A stretch of 64,000 nt of DNA from Phycisphaerales bacterium (GCA_028289195.1 JANQQR010000003.1:30007-94006), one strand, 5' to 3'. Positions 1-9,082 are shown, numbered from the stretch's first letter. Translations and numbers: made by a program. Notes: a model not told the origin generated them from the sequence alone.

Positions 1-411
1 GCGCGCATCATCGAGCTGTTTGGCACCTGGTGCCCCAACTGCTTCGATGCGACGAGGGTCCTGAAGGACCTCCATGAGCGCTACGCGGACCAGGGTCTGG
101 CGATCACCGCGCTGGGGTTCGAGGTCACCGGCGACACCGAGCGTGATCTCGAGCAGCTGCGTAAGTACCGCGATCGGATGGAAGTCCCCTATCCCATGCT
201 GCTGGCGGGCAACTCGAGCAAGACCGAGGCGCAGCAGCGCTTCCCGGCGATCGACGAGGTCGTGGCCTACCCGACGTTCGTGTTCGTTGACGCGAGCGGC
301 ACGATCCGCTGGGTCTACAGCGGGTTCAGCGGCCCGGGAACGGGCCAGGCGTACGTCGACCTTCGACGCGACCTGTTTTCCAAGGTCGAGCTGCTGCTGG
401 GCATCGACTAG
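1..411 (+). CDS. Thioredoxin-like (TlpA/ResA-type) domain protein, 5' end missing
   Basis: The open frame enters from the left edge of the window, so the N-terminus and any signal peptide are not visible. The 136 visible residues form a thioredoxin-fold C-terminal half. A GTWCPNC motif lies at about residues 8-14, giving a CxxC redox pair, and a cis-proline-type YPTF segment lies at about residue 90, followed by a DASGTIRW strand. In the TlpA/ResA family this fold usually reduces disulfides of periplasmic proteins, often during cytochrome c maturation. The CPNC dipeptide differs from the CPPC/CEPC typical of classical TlpA, so the substrate cannot be predicted. It could also be the C-terminal domain of a larger lipoprotein. 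Confidence 0.8.
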   Translation, partial: ARIIELFGTWCPNCFDATRVLKDLHERYADQGLAITALGFEVTGDTERDLEQLRKYRDRMEVPYPMLLAGNSSKTEAQQRFPAIDEVVAYPTFVFVDASGTIRWVYSGFSGPGTGQAYVDLRRDLFSKVELLLGID

Positions 412-493
412 GCGCTCGCCCCCGAGGCGTTGCTCCGGCCTTCGAACAGGCCGAGCATCCCACGCTCCGGCGCGCGTCCGAAGGGAGCACGAG

Positions 494-598
494 ATGGAGT
501 GGATCGAGTACCTCTGGCGTCCCTGGGACCTGTTCGGCTTCCTGGACTCCCCGTGCGAGGAGTTCCTGGAGGAGATCGCAGAGGGCCTGCTGCTCTGA
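494..598 (+). CDS. Predicted 34-residue acidic small protein
   Basis: A short ATG-TGA frame encodes 34 residues rich in Trp, Leu, Phe and Glu, with a net negative charge and two tryptophans in the first nine residues (WIEYLWRPW). An AAGGGAG Shine-Dalgarno-like sequence sits about 7 nt before the ATG, which is better than that of many longer genes here. It lies in the gap between the thioredoxin-like gene and a convergent gene. The amphipathic, tryptophan-rich start and an FLEEIAEGLLL-type helix suggest a small membrane-associated or protein-binding peptide. No family is recognised. It may be a chance ORF, but position, ribosome site and composition all favour a real gene. Confidence 0.45.
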   Translation: MEWIEYLWRPWDLFGFLDSPCEEFLEEIAEGLLL

Positions 599-625
599 GC
601 GTTGCGCGTGGGAATCCGGGGGCGG

Positions 626-1027
626 TCAGTCTTCCAGCGGCTCGCTGGCGATGCTGGCTTCCTTGCCGGCGAGCTTGCGCTCGATGTACCGCTGCACCCA
701 GGCGTCGAAGCTCTTCCCGGCGGCCGTGTCCTTGCCGGTGAACTCCAGCTTCGCGATCGTGCTGAACGCCACGGTTGCCCGCTCGTCGGAGTCCTTCGGG
801 AGGATCCGAACGAACGAGTCCTGCAGCGAGCGCCCGCGCACGCGATCGAAGATGTAGCCCTCGATGCGTTCGCCGTCGGTCTGTTCGATGGTCACATCGC
901 CCCGGTAGTCGAACGCGTTCTCCAGCGCTCCGAGCAACGCCTGCTCGTCGTCGGCGCTGGCGATCAGGCCCTGCAGGCTCGTCGCTTCCTGCTGCGGCGC
1001 ATCCTTCGATTTCGTTTCCTGGGGCAT
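626..1027 (-). CDS. Hypothetical protein, 133 aa
   Basis: Soluble 133-residue protein without signal peptide or membrane segment. After a low-complexity start rich in Gln, Lys and Ser, residues about 18-95 look like a compact alpha/beta domain: a helix (ALLGALENAFDY), then strands RGDVTIEQ and ERIEGYIFDR, reminiscent of a small beta-barrel fold, ending in a charged tail. No family is recognised. It starts at ATG 1027 and lies 15 nt downstream of another small unknown gene on the same strand, so the two are probably co-transcribed behind the acyltransferase gene. A lineage-specific protein is the most likely reading. Confidence 0.65.
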   Translation of the reverse strand: MPQETKSKDAPQQEATSLQGLIASADDEQALLGALENAFDYRGDVTIEQTDGERIEGYIFDRVRGRSLQDSFVRILPKDSDERATVAFSTIAKLEFTGKDTAAGKSFDAWVQRYIERKLAGKEASIASEPLED

Positions 1028-1042
1028 GGTGTTCCGTGGGGG

Positions 1043-1399
1043 TCAGAAGGCGCCGAATGTCCTGCCGGTCGCCGGGTCCATCATCTTCCATCCCAGACGC
1101 TTGCAGACCCGCATGAGCACGGGCCAGGCGAGGTCTTCCTCGTGCATCGATACCGCGAGCTGCATCACCGGGTCGCTGCCATCGACCATGGGGAGCTGCA
1201 TGATCAGGCCCGGACCGTACATCACGCCGAAGGTCTCGGGCGAGTTCGAGCCGTCCGGGCTGGTGTTGAACGGGCGCAGGTCGTCGATGATCGAGTCGTA
1301 GGTTCCCAGCGGGACGCTGTTGAGCATGCCAGCGTCGGCGATCTCTTCGTCGTCGACCTGCAGAATCTTGACCAGGAGAACCTGTCTGGACTTGCTCAC
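1043..1399 (-). CDS. Hypothetical protein, about 118 aa
   Basis: Soluble protein of unknown function. It opens with SKSRQVLLVKILQVDD, a strand-like start, and contains a Gly/Met-rich stretch (FGVMYGPGLIMQL) and a conserved-looking HEEDLAWPVLMRVC helix. No signal peptide or membrane segment is seen. A GTG at 1399 is taken as the start because the residues before it are not protein-like; the frame can also be opened at a TTG at 1414, which would add five residues. Neither has a good ribosome site. It is between the acyltransferase gene and the 133-residue unknown, all on the minus strand, suggesting one transcript. Confidence 0.6.
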   Translation of the reverse strand: MSKSRQVLLVKILQVDDEEIADAGMLNSVPLGTYDSIIDDLRPFNTSPDGSNSPETFGVMYGPGLIMQLPMVDGSDPVMQLAVSMHEEDLAWPVLMRVCKRLGWKMMDPATGRTFGAF

Positions 1400-1480
1400 G
1401 CTGCTGGGCTCCAAGCGGTGCGCGGGTTGGACCCGGCGCTGGGGAAGGGGCAGAGGGTAGCCGGTCGCGCTCCGGCCCGC

Positions 1481-2644
1481 TCACTTCAGGGTGCGCGTCC
1501 CGCGCCGGGCCAACTCGGCGGCATCCTCGGCCGATCGCTCGACGATCCGCTCGACGCGATCCTGGGTCATCCAGGGCAGAGACTCGATCCGCTCGCGCAG
1601 GCGTCCGGGAAACTCCGACTGGGTCCGCTCGTGGGGCGGGCGGCTCTTCCAGTAGCGGTGCATCCACAGGTACTGGTCGGGGTTCCGGCGCACCATCTCC
1701 TCGATCGCCCGCCTGTAGCGGGCGGTGATGTAGAACACCGGGTCGGGCTGGTCGGCCCAATCGTCGGGCCGGATGATGTCGGTGATGTCCAGGCGGTATT
1801 TGAACAGCTCGGCGTCGCTGGTCACCACGTCGGGCGGCGCATCGGGCCCGAACCCGCTCTGGCGAACCGCCGTCCCTGCGATGACCAGGGCCTTGTAGCG
1901 CACCGCCATCAGCCCGATCGCTTTGTACGCCGAAGCCAGCCTGTCGAAGAACGGGACGTACAGGCCGCGATCCCCGGCGTTCTGATCGGCGATGAATCCC
2001 ACCGGCTTGCGCTCGTCCATCAGCTTGGGGAGCGTGCGTGACGCGCCGAACTTGTCGATGAGCGTCAGGCCGCGCCGGCTGCGCGACTCGAACACCCAGT
2101 TGTCCAGCGGCTTCATGTCCATCGGGCGATAGAGCGCGTGCATGGGGAAGCCCAGCAGCGCCAGCGTGTAGCCCAGGAGTTCCCAGTTGCCGCAGTGCCC
2201 GGTGATCAGCAGGCAGGGCTGGTCCTTGCACAGCTCGCGCAGTCCTTCGGCGAGGTCGCCCACGTGGACGTGGCGACCGTAGGCGTCTTCGCTGAGCAGC
2301 CTCGGCGACAGGCAGATCTCAACGCCGAGGCAGAACAGGTGCTTGTACGCCTCGATCGCGGTGCGCTCGACGCGCGTCGCGTCCCAGTCGGGGAAGCACC
2401 ACGAGATGTTGTCGATCGCCCGCTGCAGGCGCTTGCGGTTCATCGGCAGGCCGGCGTACCCGCCCCCGATCGAACGCATGATGCGCATTGACGGGTCGAT
2501 CCCGGCGACGTTCAGCCCGGCGCTGGCCGTGCGGATCGCGGTGTAGATCGGACCGACGGCCCATGGCGGCGTCGAGCGCTTCACCTTCTTCGGGCGCTTC
2601 GGCGGCGCCGGCGCATCGGCAGATGGGATCGCTGCAGACGACAC
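1481..2644 (-). CDS. LpxL/HtrB-family lipid A acyltransferase
   Basis: Member of the bacterial lauroyl/myristoyl acyltransferase family, which adds secondary acyl chains to Kdo-lipid A or related glycolipids at the inner membrane. The catalytic H-x4-E motif appears as GHCGNWELLG at about residues 148-157. It is followed by an acceptor-binding FIADQNAGDRG block (about 220) and the family's C-terminal YLWMHRYWKSRP signature (about 332-343). At 387 residues it is longer than the usual ~310, because of an N-terminal basic, Pro/Lys-rich extension of about 60 residues. The start is GTG 2644. It lies 24 nt after the coiled-coil membrane protein gene and fits the lpx genes at 13.9-17.3 kb. Acyl chain and acceptor specificity cannot be read. 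Confidence 0.85.
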   Translation of the reverse strand: MSSAAIPSADAPAPPKRPKKVKRSTPPWAVGPIYTAIRTASAGLNVAGIDPSMRIMRSIGGGYAGLPMNRKRLQRAIDNISWCFPDWDATRVERTAIEAYKHLFCLGVEICLSPRLLSEDAYGRHVHVGDLAEGLRELCKDQPCLLITGHCGNWELLGYTLALLGFPMHALYRPMDMKPLDNWVFESRSRRGLTLIDKFGASRTLPKLMDERKPVGFIADQNAGDRGLYVPFFDRLASAYKAIGLMAVRYKALVIAGTAVRQSGFGPDAPPDVVTSDAELFKYRLDITDIIRPDDWADQPDPVFYITARYRRAIEEMVRRNPDQYLWMHRYWKSRPPHERTQSEFPGRLRERIESLPWMTQDRVERIVERSAEDAAELARRGTRTLK

Positions 2645-2668
2645 CCGGTGGCGGTCCAGACAGAAGGG

Positions 2669-4039
2669 CTAGCGGCGTCCGCGGAGCCCGGTCAGCGTGT
2701 ACAGGCGGTTCTGGTTCAGCACCGGGATGCCGGTCGCCTCGGCCTGCGCGAACATGTCGTCGTACTTCTGCACCTCGTTGCGGAGCATGAGGTAGCGCTG
2801 GATCAGCTCGACGGGATCGTCCGGACGCGGCTGCGGGGGCAGCAGCGGGCGGGCGCCCAGCACGAGGAAGTCGGTGTCGCCCTGGACGTCCTCGGACACC
2901 TGGCCGTTCCATTCGGCGATCAGGTTGCGGATGTCGGCCCGCTCCTGACGCGTCGGGATGCCGTCATTGTTGGTATCGAAGTTCCCGTACACCGCGAAGC
3001 TGTACACCTTGTTGGGGTCGTACACGGCGTTGGCGACAGCGTCGCCCACCAGCAGCGGGTTGCCGCTGGTGCGCCGGATCACGCGGCAGGTGGCGCTGGT
3101 GCCGTCGATGCGGATCACCTCGACCGCCGCCTTGCCGGCGGGGTACTCGCCCGAGGGGCTCGGGCGGATCGACGATCCGCCGGGGTACACCTCGAACGAG
3201 AGGCCGAGCACGAGGCGGTCCTCGCGGCCGAGATCGATCGTGACCTCGCCGGTCGCCGAGTTCACGCCGATGATCCGCCCGTCGACCAGCGCGGCCTCGT
3301 CGGACGGACGCAGGCCCTCTTCGCTGCGCTCGATGCGGAGCGTGCGGATCTGGTCGTTGGCGATCGCTAGACGAGATTCGAGATCCGAGATGTCGCTCTC
3401 GAGCGCGCGGATGTTCGTGTCGGCGTCGGCGCGGATCTCTTCGACCCGGTCCTCCATGTCGTTCTTGGTGGTCTCGAGTTCGGAGCGGTAGGTGTCCGCG
3501 TCCGTCTTGTACGTGTCGATCTCGTCTCGCAGGGCGCCGACGGTCCCGCGGTGCTCGTCTTCGAGCGCGCCGACGCGGTCCTGCGACGCCTGCAGGTCGG
3601 AGCGGGCGGCTTCGGAGTCGGCCTCGGCCTGCTCGAGGCGACGCTCGAGGTTGGCGATCTCGCTGCGCTGCGACTCGACGAGGGACAGCAGCGAGCCGCC
3701 GCCTTCGCCCATCGCGGCGGTGATGCGCTGGTTGACGGTGTCGGCGCTGTCGCGGCTGGAGCCGGTCACCAGCTGAGCGGTCTGCTGCATGCGCGAGTCG
3801 AGGAAGCGCACGACGCCCTGGTTCTGGTCCTGCGCCTGCTGGCGGAGGAGCGCCCAGCGATCGTCACGCTCGGCCGAGCGGACGGCGTCGTCGAGCTCGT
3901 TCTGGCGGAGCTGGACGTTGTTCGCCTGCTTCTGCACCTGCGCGAGCAGGACGAAGTTCAGTACGAGGAAAGTCAGGGCCAGGGTGCCGGTGATCGCCAC
4001 GGCGATCATCATGCCGCCGCCGCCAGTTCGTGAAGCCAT
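2669..4039 (-). CDS. Membrane-anchored coiled-coil protein, 456 aa
   Basis: A short glycine-rich N-terminus (MASRTGGGG) precedes one transmembrane helix at about residues 9-33. Next comes a long heptad-like coiled coil (about residues 35-230) rich in Glu, Arg, Gln and Ala, and then a C-terminal domain of beta character (about 245-400; GVNSATGEVTIDLGRED, LGLSFEVYP). Overall topology is a single anchor with a large extracytoplasmic or cytoplasmic coiled coil. ATG 4039 is chosen because a GGAG ribosome site stands 10 nt before it; the frame is open further upstream but that part is not protein-like. No enzyme motif is visible. It precedes the acyltransferase gene by 24 nt, so an envelope-related structural role is possible. 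Confidence 0.75.
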   Translation of the reverse strand: MASRTGGGGMMIAVAITGTLALTFLVLNFVLLAQVQKQANNVQLRQNELDDAVRSAERDDRWALLRQQAQDQNQGVVRFLDSRMQQTAQLVTGSSRDSADTVNQRITAAMGEGGGSLLSLVESQRSEIANLERRLEQAEADSEAARSDLQASQDRVGALEDEHRGTVGALRDEIDTYKTDADTYRSELETTKNDMEDRVEEIRADADTNIRALESDISDLESRLAIANDQIRTLRIERSEEGLRPSDEAALVDGRIIGVNSATGEVTIDLGREDRLVLGLSFEVYPGGSSIRPSPSGEYPAGKAAVEVIRIDGTSATCRVIRRTSGNPLLVGDAVANAVYDPNKVYSFAVYGNFDTNNDGIPTRQERADIRNLIAEWNGQVSEDVQGDTDFLVLGARPLLPPQPRPDDPVELIQRYLMLRNEVQKYDDMFAQAEATGIPVLNQNRLYTLTGLRGRR

Positions 4040-4245
4040 CGTGGAAACTCCGTCGGTCGGACGCCGCGGCCCCTCGTGGAGCCCGGCGGGTGTGTCCTGC
4101 TGCTGTGTCGGTCCGTTGCGCCCAGTCCGTGGTCGCCCAAGAGTCCCGGCGCACGCGGAGCGCACCGAGCGCCCGGCTCGCGGTCAGGCTATACGCCGGT
4201 GCCGCCCCGGGGGATCCGGCAGTGTCCGGGCTCGGGGGACGCGAG

Positions 4246-5667
4246 TCAACCCGCCGGATTGGCCGGCAGCAGCCACGCCCGGGCCACGATCGCCAGCCCC
4301 AGGAACAGCCCGTAGGCCATGAAATCCGTCAGCATCGTGAGGAAGATCGAGCTGGCCGTCGCCGGGTCCTTGCCCAGCTTCTCGAACAGCAGGGGGATCC
4401 CGGCGCCGATCAGGCAGGCCGCGGGCATGGCCCCGGCCAGGGAGATCCCGGCGATCACGCCCAGACGCCAGTTGAGCTGGGGGATGAGGGGGTTGAGGAG
4501 CGAGAGCAGGATCGCGAAGACGACCCCGACCACCAGCCCGGTGAGCACCCCGGCGAGCATCTCGCGAACCAGGAGCTTGGTCACGATCTCCCGCCGGACC
4601 TGGCCCAGGGCCATCCCTCTGAGGGTGACCGCCAGGCTCTGGTGCCCGGCGTTGCCGGACTGGTTGGCGATGATCGGGAAGACCGCCGCGACGATGGGGA
4701 TCGCCTGGATGAAGTCGTCGAAGACCGCGATCACCGCCGCCGCCATTGCCGCCAGGCCGAGGTTGATCAGCAGCCAGGGGATCCGGCCTCGGAACTTCAC
4801 GCCGATGGTGCTGTAGGCCGCCTCGCCGGCGCCGGCACCCACCTGCACCAGCGGGTCCTCGCTGAACTCCTCTTCGAGGATGTCGACGACGTCGTCGATC
4901 GTGATCATGCCCAGCACGCGGCGCTCGGCATCGACGACGGGCATCGTCAAGTAGTCGTAGCGCTCGAACGCGATCGCGACGTCCTCGCGATCGATGTCCG
5001 GCGTCAGCACGTCGAGTTTGGTGTCGACGTGATCACGCACCATCCTGTCGTTGTCGAGCACGAGAACGTCGCGCAGGGTGATCGAACCGATCAGGCGCCG
5101 ATCGTCGTTGACGACGTAGATGTCGAGCTGGTTCTCGTTCCCCGGTGCGCGCTTGATCGACTCGATGGCCTGCCCGATGGTCTGCGATTCGCGGACGACC
5201 ATGATGTCGGTCGTCATCATGCCGCCCGCGGTTTCCTTGTCGTAGAGCGCGAGTTTGCCCAGCGCGGCGGCCACCCGCGGCTTCATCACGCCCAGCACCT
5301 CGGTCGCCTTGGCGTCGGGGAGTTCCTGGAGCAGGTCGGCCGCGTCGTCGGGCTCCATCAGCGCGAGCAGGTCGGCCGATTCGCGGGGATCGAGATCGAG
5401 GAGCACGGTCGCCGCCAGCGGCCCTTCCATGTGCGCCAGCGCGTCGGCGGCCTTCTCGTTCTCCATCTCGTGGACGAGTTCGAGCGTGGCCTTGGATGGA
5501 AGGTCTTCGAGCTTGTCGGCGGCGTCGGGGGCCTCGAGTTCCTCGACTGCCTCGACCACGGCCTCCACCGGCGCGCCGCCCTCGACGAGCTCGTCGAACT
5601 GGCGCTGCGGATCGATCGCCTGCTCCTCGAGCGGTCCGGCCTCGGGATGCTGGCGCTGCTCGTCCAT
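4246..5667 (-). CDS. mgtE: MgtE-type magnesium channel/transporter
   Basis: Mg2+ channel of the inner membrane, gated by cytoplasmic Mg2+. The order of domains is as in MgtE: a superhelical N-domain of repeated helices (about residues 25-145, with LLALMEPDDAADLLQELP), a CBS domain pair (about 150-270; ITLRDVLVLDND, MITIDDVVDILEEE), and a five-helix membrane domain (about 300-473). The PIIANQSGNAGHQSL segment near residue 355 is the conserved pore-forming region. Length (473) is normal. ATG 5667 starts the MDEQRQ sequence; a TACGAT box stands 9 nt upstream. It follows the Ca2+/Na+ exchanger gene by 31 nt on the same strand, so both cation transporters are probably co-transcribed. Confidence 0.93.
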   Translation of the reverse strand: MDEQRQHPEAGPLEEQAIDPQRQFDELVEGGAPVEAVVEAVEELEAPDAADKLEDLPSKATLELVHEMENEKAADALAHMEGPLAATVLLDLDPRESADLLALMEPDDAADLLQELPDAKATEVLGVMKPRVAAALGKLALYDKETAGGMMTTDIMVVRESQTIGQAIESIKRAPGNENQLDIYVVNDDRRLIGSITLRDVLVLDNDRMVRDHVDTKLDVLTPDIDREDVAIAFERYDYLTMPVVDAERRVLGMITIDDVVDILEEEFSEDPLVQVGAGAGEAAYSTIGVKFRGRIPWLLINLGLAAMAAAVIAVFDDFIQAIPIVAAVFPIIANQSGNAGHQSLAVTLRGMALGQVRREIVTKLLVREMLAGVLTGLVVGVVFAILLSLLNPLIPQLNWRLGVIAGISLAGAMPAACLIGAGIPLLFEKLGKDPATASSIFLTMLTDFMAYGLFLGLAIVARAWLLPANPAG

Positions 5668-5698
5668 CAGGCGTGCATCGTATCGGCGGACGCGGGCT

Positions 5699-6721
5699 TC
5701 ACGCGCCCGGAGCGTTGCCCGACGCCTGCAGCGCCAGCCAGCACTGATGGGCCAGGTAGAGCGCATACACCGTCAGCAGCAGCCCGCCCTCGATGCGGCT
5801 GACCCGCCCGCTCCGGGTCCGGCTCATGACCAGCAGCATCATCGCGAAGCCGACCATGACTCCGAGCGATTCCAACGCCCCCGGGGGCACCGGCACCGGC
5901 GAGACCGCCGCGCTCATGCCGAACACGAAGAACACGTTGAAGATGTTCGAGCCGACGATGTTGCCCACCGCCATGTCGACCTGGCCCTTGCGGATTGCGA
6001 CCAGGGCCGTGGCGAGTTCGGGGAGACTCGTCCCGATGGCCACGATGGTCAGGCCGACGATCTCGCTCGGCACGCCGAGGCTCAGGGCGATTCCCACGGC
6101 GCCCTCGCGCCCCAGCACGCCGCCGATCGTCAGCACCGCCAGGCCGCCGATGAACAGCAGCCACGCTCGGGGAAGGGAGCGCTGGCGGTCGGCGCCGCTG
6201 ACCTCCTCGACGGCGCCCGTGTAGGTCGCCATGCCGGCCCGCTCGCGCAGGGCGATCGCGATCGTGCCCCACGTGTAGACGAGCAGCAGCACGAGCAGCG
6301 CAAGCCCCTCGGGGCGCGCGAACCCGTTCTCGCCCTCGACGTGCGGCGGGGTGTAGGCGATCACCGCCATGATCACCATCGCCCCGACCATGATCGGGAC
6401 CTCGCGACGGATCAGCCCGGCGTGCACCGTCAGCGGCTTGAGGAACGCGGCGACGCCGAGGATCAGCCCGACGTTGCAGATGTTCGAGCCGACGATGTTG
6501 CCGTAGACCAGCTCCCCGTCGCCCTTGAACGCCGCGATGACGTTGAACGCCAGCTCCGGCGCCGAGGTCCCGAACGCGACGACCGTGAGCCCGACGATGA
6601 GCGCGCTGATCCCGCAGCGATAGGCGATGGTGACCGCCCCGCGCACGAGCACGTCGCCGCCCCATCCCAGCAGGATGAGCCCGGCGGCGAGCAGAAGGAT
6701 GTCGAAGAACGTGCCTTGCAT
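5699..6721 (-). CDS. Ca2+/Na+ antiporter, CaCA family (YrbG-like)
   Basis: Inner-membrane cation exchanger of the Ca2+:cation antiporter superfamily. The protein has two homologous halves of about five helices each. Each carries the family's alpha repeat: GTSAPELAFNV with GNIVGSN near residue 50-80, and GTSLPELATAL with GNIVGSN near residue 230-260. The acidic residues in GTSxPE are the Ca2+ ligands. A cytoplasmic loop near residues 130-180 joins the halves. At 340 residues it matches YrbG-like members. It starts at ATG 6721, 18 nt after purB ends and 31 nt before mgtE, an arrangement that suggests one transcript. Confidence 0.92.
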   Translation of the reverse strand: MQGTFFDILLLAAGLILLGWGGDVLVRGAVTIAYRCGISALIVGLTVVAFGTSAPELAFNVIAAFKGDGELVYGNIVGSNICNVGLILGVAAFLKPLTVHAGLIRREVPIMVGAMVIMAVIAYTPPHVEGENGFARPEGLALLVLLLVYTWGTIAIALRERAGMATYTGAVEEVSGADRQRSLPRAWLLFIGGLAVLTIGGVLGREGAVGIALSLGVPSEIVGLTIVAIGTSLPELATALVAIRKGQVDMAVGNIVGSNIFNVFFVFGMSAAVSPVPVPPGALESLGVMVGFAMMLLVMSRTRSGRVSRIEGGLLLTVYALYLAHQCWLALQASGNAPGA

Positions 6722-6739
6722 CGAGCCGCGGGGCCCTTC

Positions 6740-8230
6740 CTAGACCTTGGGTTCGCTCGATTCCAGGTCCGCCAGACGCGCCCGGTAGCGCTCGCGGATC
6801 TCCGACGCGACCTCCGCCTCGAACCGGTCGACCTGCTGCGGCGCCAGCCCGACGTAGGCGGTTGGATCGAGGGCGGCATCGAAGTCGACGCCCTCGAGCA
6901 GGGGCTCGGCGCGAAGACGCTCCAGCAGGTCGCTCGGCTTGCCGTGCGTCTTGACCTCCAGCGCCGCGCCCTGCGCGTGGGCGCGGATGGCTTCGTGGAC
7001 TTCCTGGCGATCGCGACCCAGCCTCGCGGCTTCGAGCATCAGGCGTTCGCTGGCGAGGAAGGGCATCTCGACCTCGAGATTCCTGCGCACCGCGCCCTCG
7101 TGGACGACGAGGCCCGAGGCGACGTTGTGCATCAGGTCGAGCACGCCGTCGAGCGCGAGGAAGGCCTCGGAGATCGCCAGGCGCCGGTTCGCCGAGTCGT
7201 CGAGCGTGCGCTCGAGCCACTGGGTTGCCGCGGTGTCGAGCGCGTTCTGGGCGAGGCTCATCACGAATCGTGCCAGCGACGTGGCCCGCTCGCAGCGCAT
7301 CGGGTTGCGCTTGTAGGGCATGGCGCTCGAGCCGATCTGCTGGGAGCCGAACGGCTCGTCGAGTTCCTTGGCCCCGCACAGCAGGCGGATGTCGGTCGCG
7401 ATCTTGTGCAGGGCGCTGGCACACGAGGCCAGATCACTGAGCACGAAGGCGTCGGTCACCCGCGGGTAGGTCTGCCCGGTTGCGGCGAGCAGGTCGGAGG
7501 CGTCCCAGCCCAGCGCGCGGGCGACGCGCTCTTCGAGCTCTCGCACCTTTTCTGCATCGCCGTCGAACAGCCCCAGGAACGACGCCTGCGTGCCCGTCGC
7601 GCCCTTTATCCCGCGCAGTCGCAGGGAGCCCAGCGTGAACTCGAGTCTCTCGAGGCACAGGGCGAGATCGGTCGCCCACATCGCGGCACGCTTGCCGACC
7701 GTCGTGGGCTGCGCCGCCTGGTAGTGGGTCTTGGCCAGGCATGGCGTCGCGCGGTGGGTGATCGCGAAGTCTGTCAGTGCCAGCACGAGCTTGGCGCACT
7801 TGGCGCACACCAGATCCAGCGCCTCGGCGATCAGCGGGATCTCGGTGTTGCAGTTGATGTCCTGGCTCGTCGCCCCCAGGTGGATGATGGGCCGGGCCCC
7901 GGGGGCCGCGTCGCCGTAGGCGTAGACGTGGGCCATGACATCGTGGCGCAGGCGGCGCTCGTGCTCGTCGGCGCGGGCGATGTCTTCCGGCGTGATGTCC
8001 TGCGCCGCGCGCAGCGCCTCGACCTGTTCCTTCGTGACCGGGAGCCCCAGTTCGTGCTGCGCCTCGGCGAGCGCGAGCCAGATCGCCCGCCAGGCCTCGA
8101 ACTTCCGGCGCGCCGACCAGATCCGCTGCATGCGTGCCGACGCGTAGCGTCCCTCGAGCGGGGACCGATAGCCCTCGATCGCAGCATCCGGGGTCTGGCG
8201 ATCGGGGTCGCTGGAGAGTGGTGTGGTCAT
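6740..8230 (-). CDS. purB: Adenylosuccinate lyase
   Basis: Cytoplasmic lyase of the fumarase/aspartase superfamily. It splits SAICAR to AICAR and adenylosuccinate to AMP in purine synthesis. The superfamily signature GSSAMPYKRNP is at about residues 296-306. HLGATSQDINCNTE (about 118) carries the TS-D segment and KTHYQAAQPTT (about 168) the catalytic histidine region. Length is 496. The reading frame continues far upstream, opposite the sigma factor gene, but ATG 8230 is chosen because a GAGGA ribosome site lies 4-5 nt before it and homologous sequence begins there. The remaining purine genes in the window, purE and purK, are 52 kb away. Confidence 0.95.
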   Translation of the reverse strand: MTTPLSSDPDRQTPDAAIEGYRSPLEGRYASARMQRIWSARRKFEAWRAIWLALAEAQHELGLPVTKEQVEALRAAQDITPEDIARADEHERRLRHDVMAHVYAYGDAAPGARPIIHLGATSQDINCNTEIPLIAEALDLVCAKCAKLVLALTDFAITHRATPCLAKTHYQAAQPTTVGKRAAMWATDLALCLERLEFTLGSLRLRGIKGATGTQASFLGLFDGDAEKVRELEERVARALGWDASDLLAATGQTYPRVTDAFVLSDLASCASALHKIATDIRLLCGAKELDEPFGSQQIGSSAMPYKRNPMRCERATSLARFVMSLAQNALDTAATQWLERTLDDSANRRLAISEAFLALDGVLDLMHNVASGLVVHEGAVRRNLEVEMPFLASERLMLEAARLGRDRQEVHEAIRAHAQGAALEVKTHGKPSDLLERLRAEPLLEGVDFDAALDPTAYVGLAPQQVDRFEAEVASEIRERYRARLADLESSEPKV

Positions 8231-8335
8231 CGTTCCTCGGGCGCAGACGCCGGGCGGACGTGCTCCTGAGATCCGCAATTGGACGATCCGCCCGACCCAC
8301 GCAATCGTATCGCAGCCCGAGGACGGCGTTGTGCC

Positions 8336-9082
8336 ATGCGCGAAGACCGATCGAACCCCGAACAGATCGAGCCCGGTGAGCGACCCGACGACCGCTTCGA
8401 ATATGAGCGGGCGCGGGAGGCGACGCTCCTGGCCGCCTACGACAGCGGAGACGCCACGGCCCTCACCGAGCTCCTCCAGATGAACGAGGACCGCGTCTTC
8501 GCCGTCTGCCGGCGGATGGCGCCCAGCGTCGAAGACGCCCGCGATCTGTGCCAGGAGACGTTCGTCAAGGCGATCCAGGGCCTGTCCGGGTTCAATCGCG
8601 AGGCCAGGCTCTCGACCTGGATCACGCGGATCGCGATCAACGTGTGCCTGACCGACCGGCGTCGTCGCGGCATCCGTCAGATGGCCAGCCTGGACGCCCC
8701 GGGGGCCGGTGGGGGGGCCGGGGGAGGCGAGCCCGGCCAAGGCCTGGGCGCGGGAACGCCCGATGCCCGGGAACCCCGGCCCGAGGAACGCGTCGAATCC
8801 GACGAGGCGAGGGAACGCCTCGCCCGTGCGATGCGGGTCCTCGACCCGGCGCAACGCGCGATCCTGATCCTGCGCGACGGCCAGGACCTGGACTACGCTG
8901 CGATCGCCGAGGTCCTGGGCGTGCCCGCGGGCACGGTCAAGAGCCGGATCTTCCGCGCACGCGTGGCCCTGCGCAAACAGCTCGACGAGATCGAGCGATC
9001 GCAGCGGGACGCCGGGCGCGGAGAGGAAGGCGCAGAGCCGCCGGATTCCCAGGCGGCAGGTCTCGTGAGGGGTTCACGATGA
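8336..9082 (+). CDS. ECF-type RNA polymerase sigma factor
   Basis: Sigma-70 family factor of the extracytoplasmic-function group, which directs RNA polymerase to stress- or signal-specific promoters. Region 2 spans about residues 45-120 (RVFAVCRRMAPSVEDARDLCQETF, with AINVCLTDRRRR at its end). A Gly/Ala-rich linker of about 35 residues follows, and region 4 covers about 165-220 (LDPAQRAILILRDGQDLDY, GTVKSRIFRARVALR). No C-terminal extension domain is seen. ATG 8336 is preferred; the frame continues a little upstream. The stop overlaps the ATG of the next gene by 4 nt, so sigma and its presumed regulator are translationally coupled. Confidence 0.9.
   Translation: MREDRSNPEQIEPGERPDDRFEYERAREATLLAAYDSGDATALTELLQMNEDRVFAVCRRMAPSVEDARDLCQETFVKAIQGLSGFNREARLSTWITRIAINVCLTDRRRRGIRQMASLDAPGAGGGAGGGEPGQGLGAGTPDAREPRPEERVESDEARERLARAMRVLDPAQRAILILRDGQDLDYAAIAEVLGVPAGTVKSRIFRARVALRKQLDEIERSQRDAGRGEEGAEPPDSQAAGLVRGSR

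Noticed and set aside
5255..8269. Plus-strand open frame of about 1000 codons
   Set aside because: It is opposite purB, the Ca2+ exchanger and mgtE, and its composition (Arg, Asp, His, Pro-rich) is that of an antisense frame in a GC-rich genome.
8231..8854. N-terminal extension of purB
   Set aside because: The open frame continues, but it is antisense to the sigma factor gene and homology starts at 8230 with a ribosome site.
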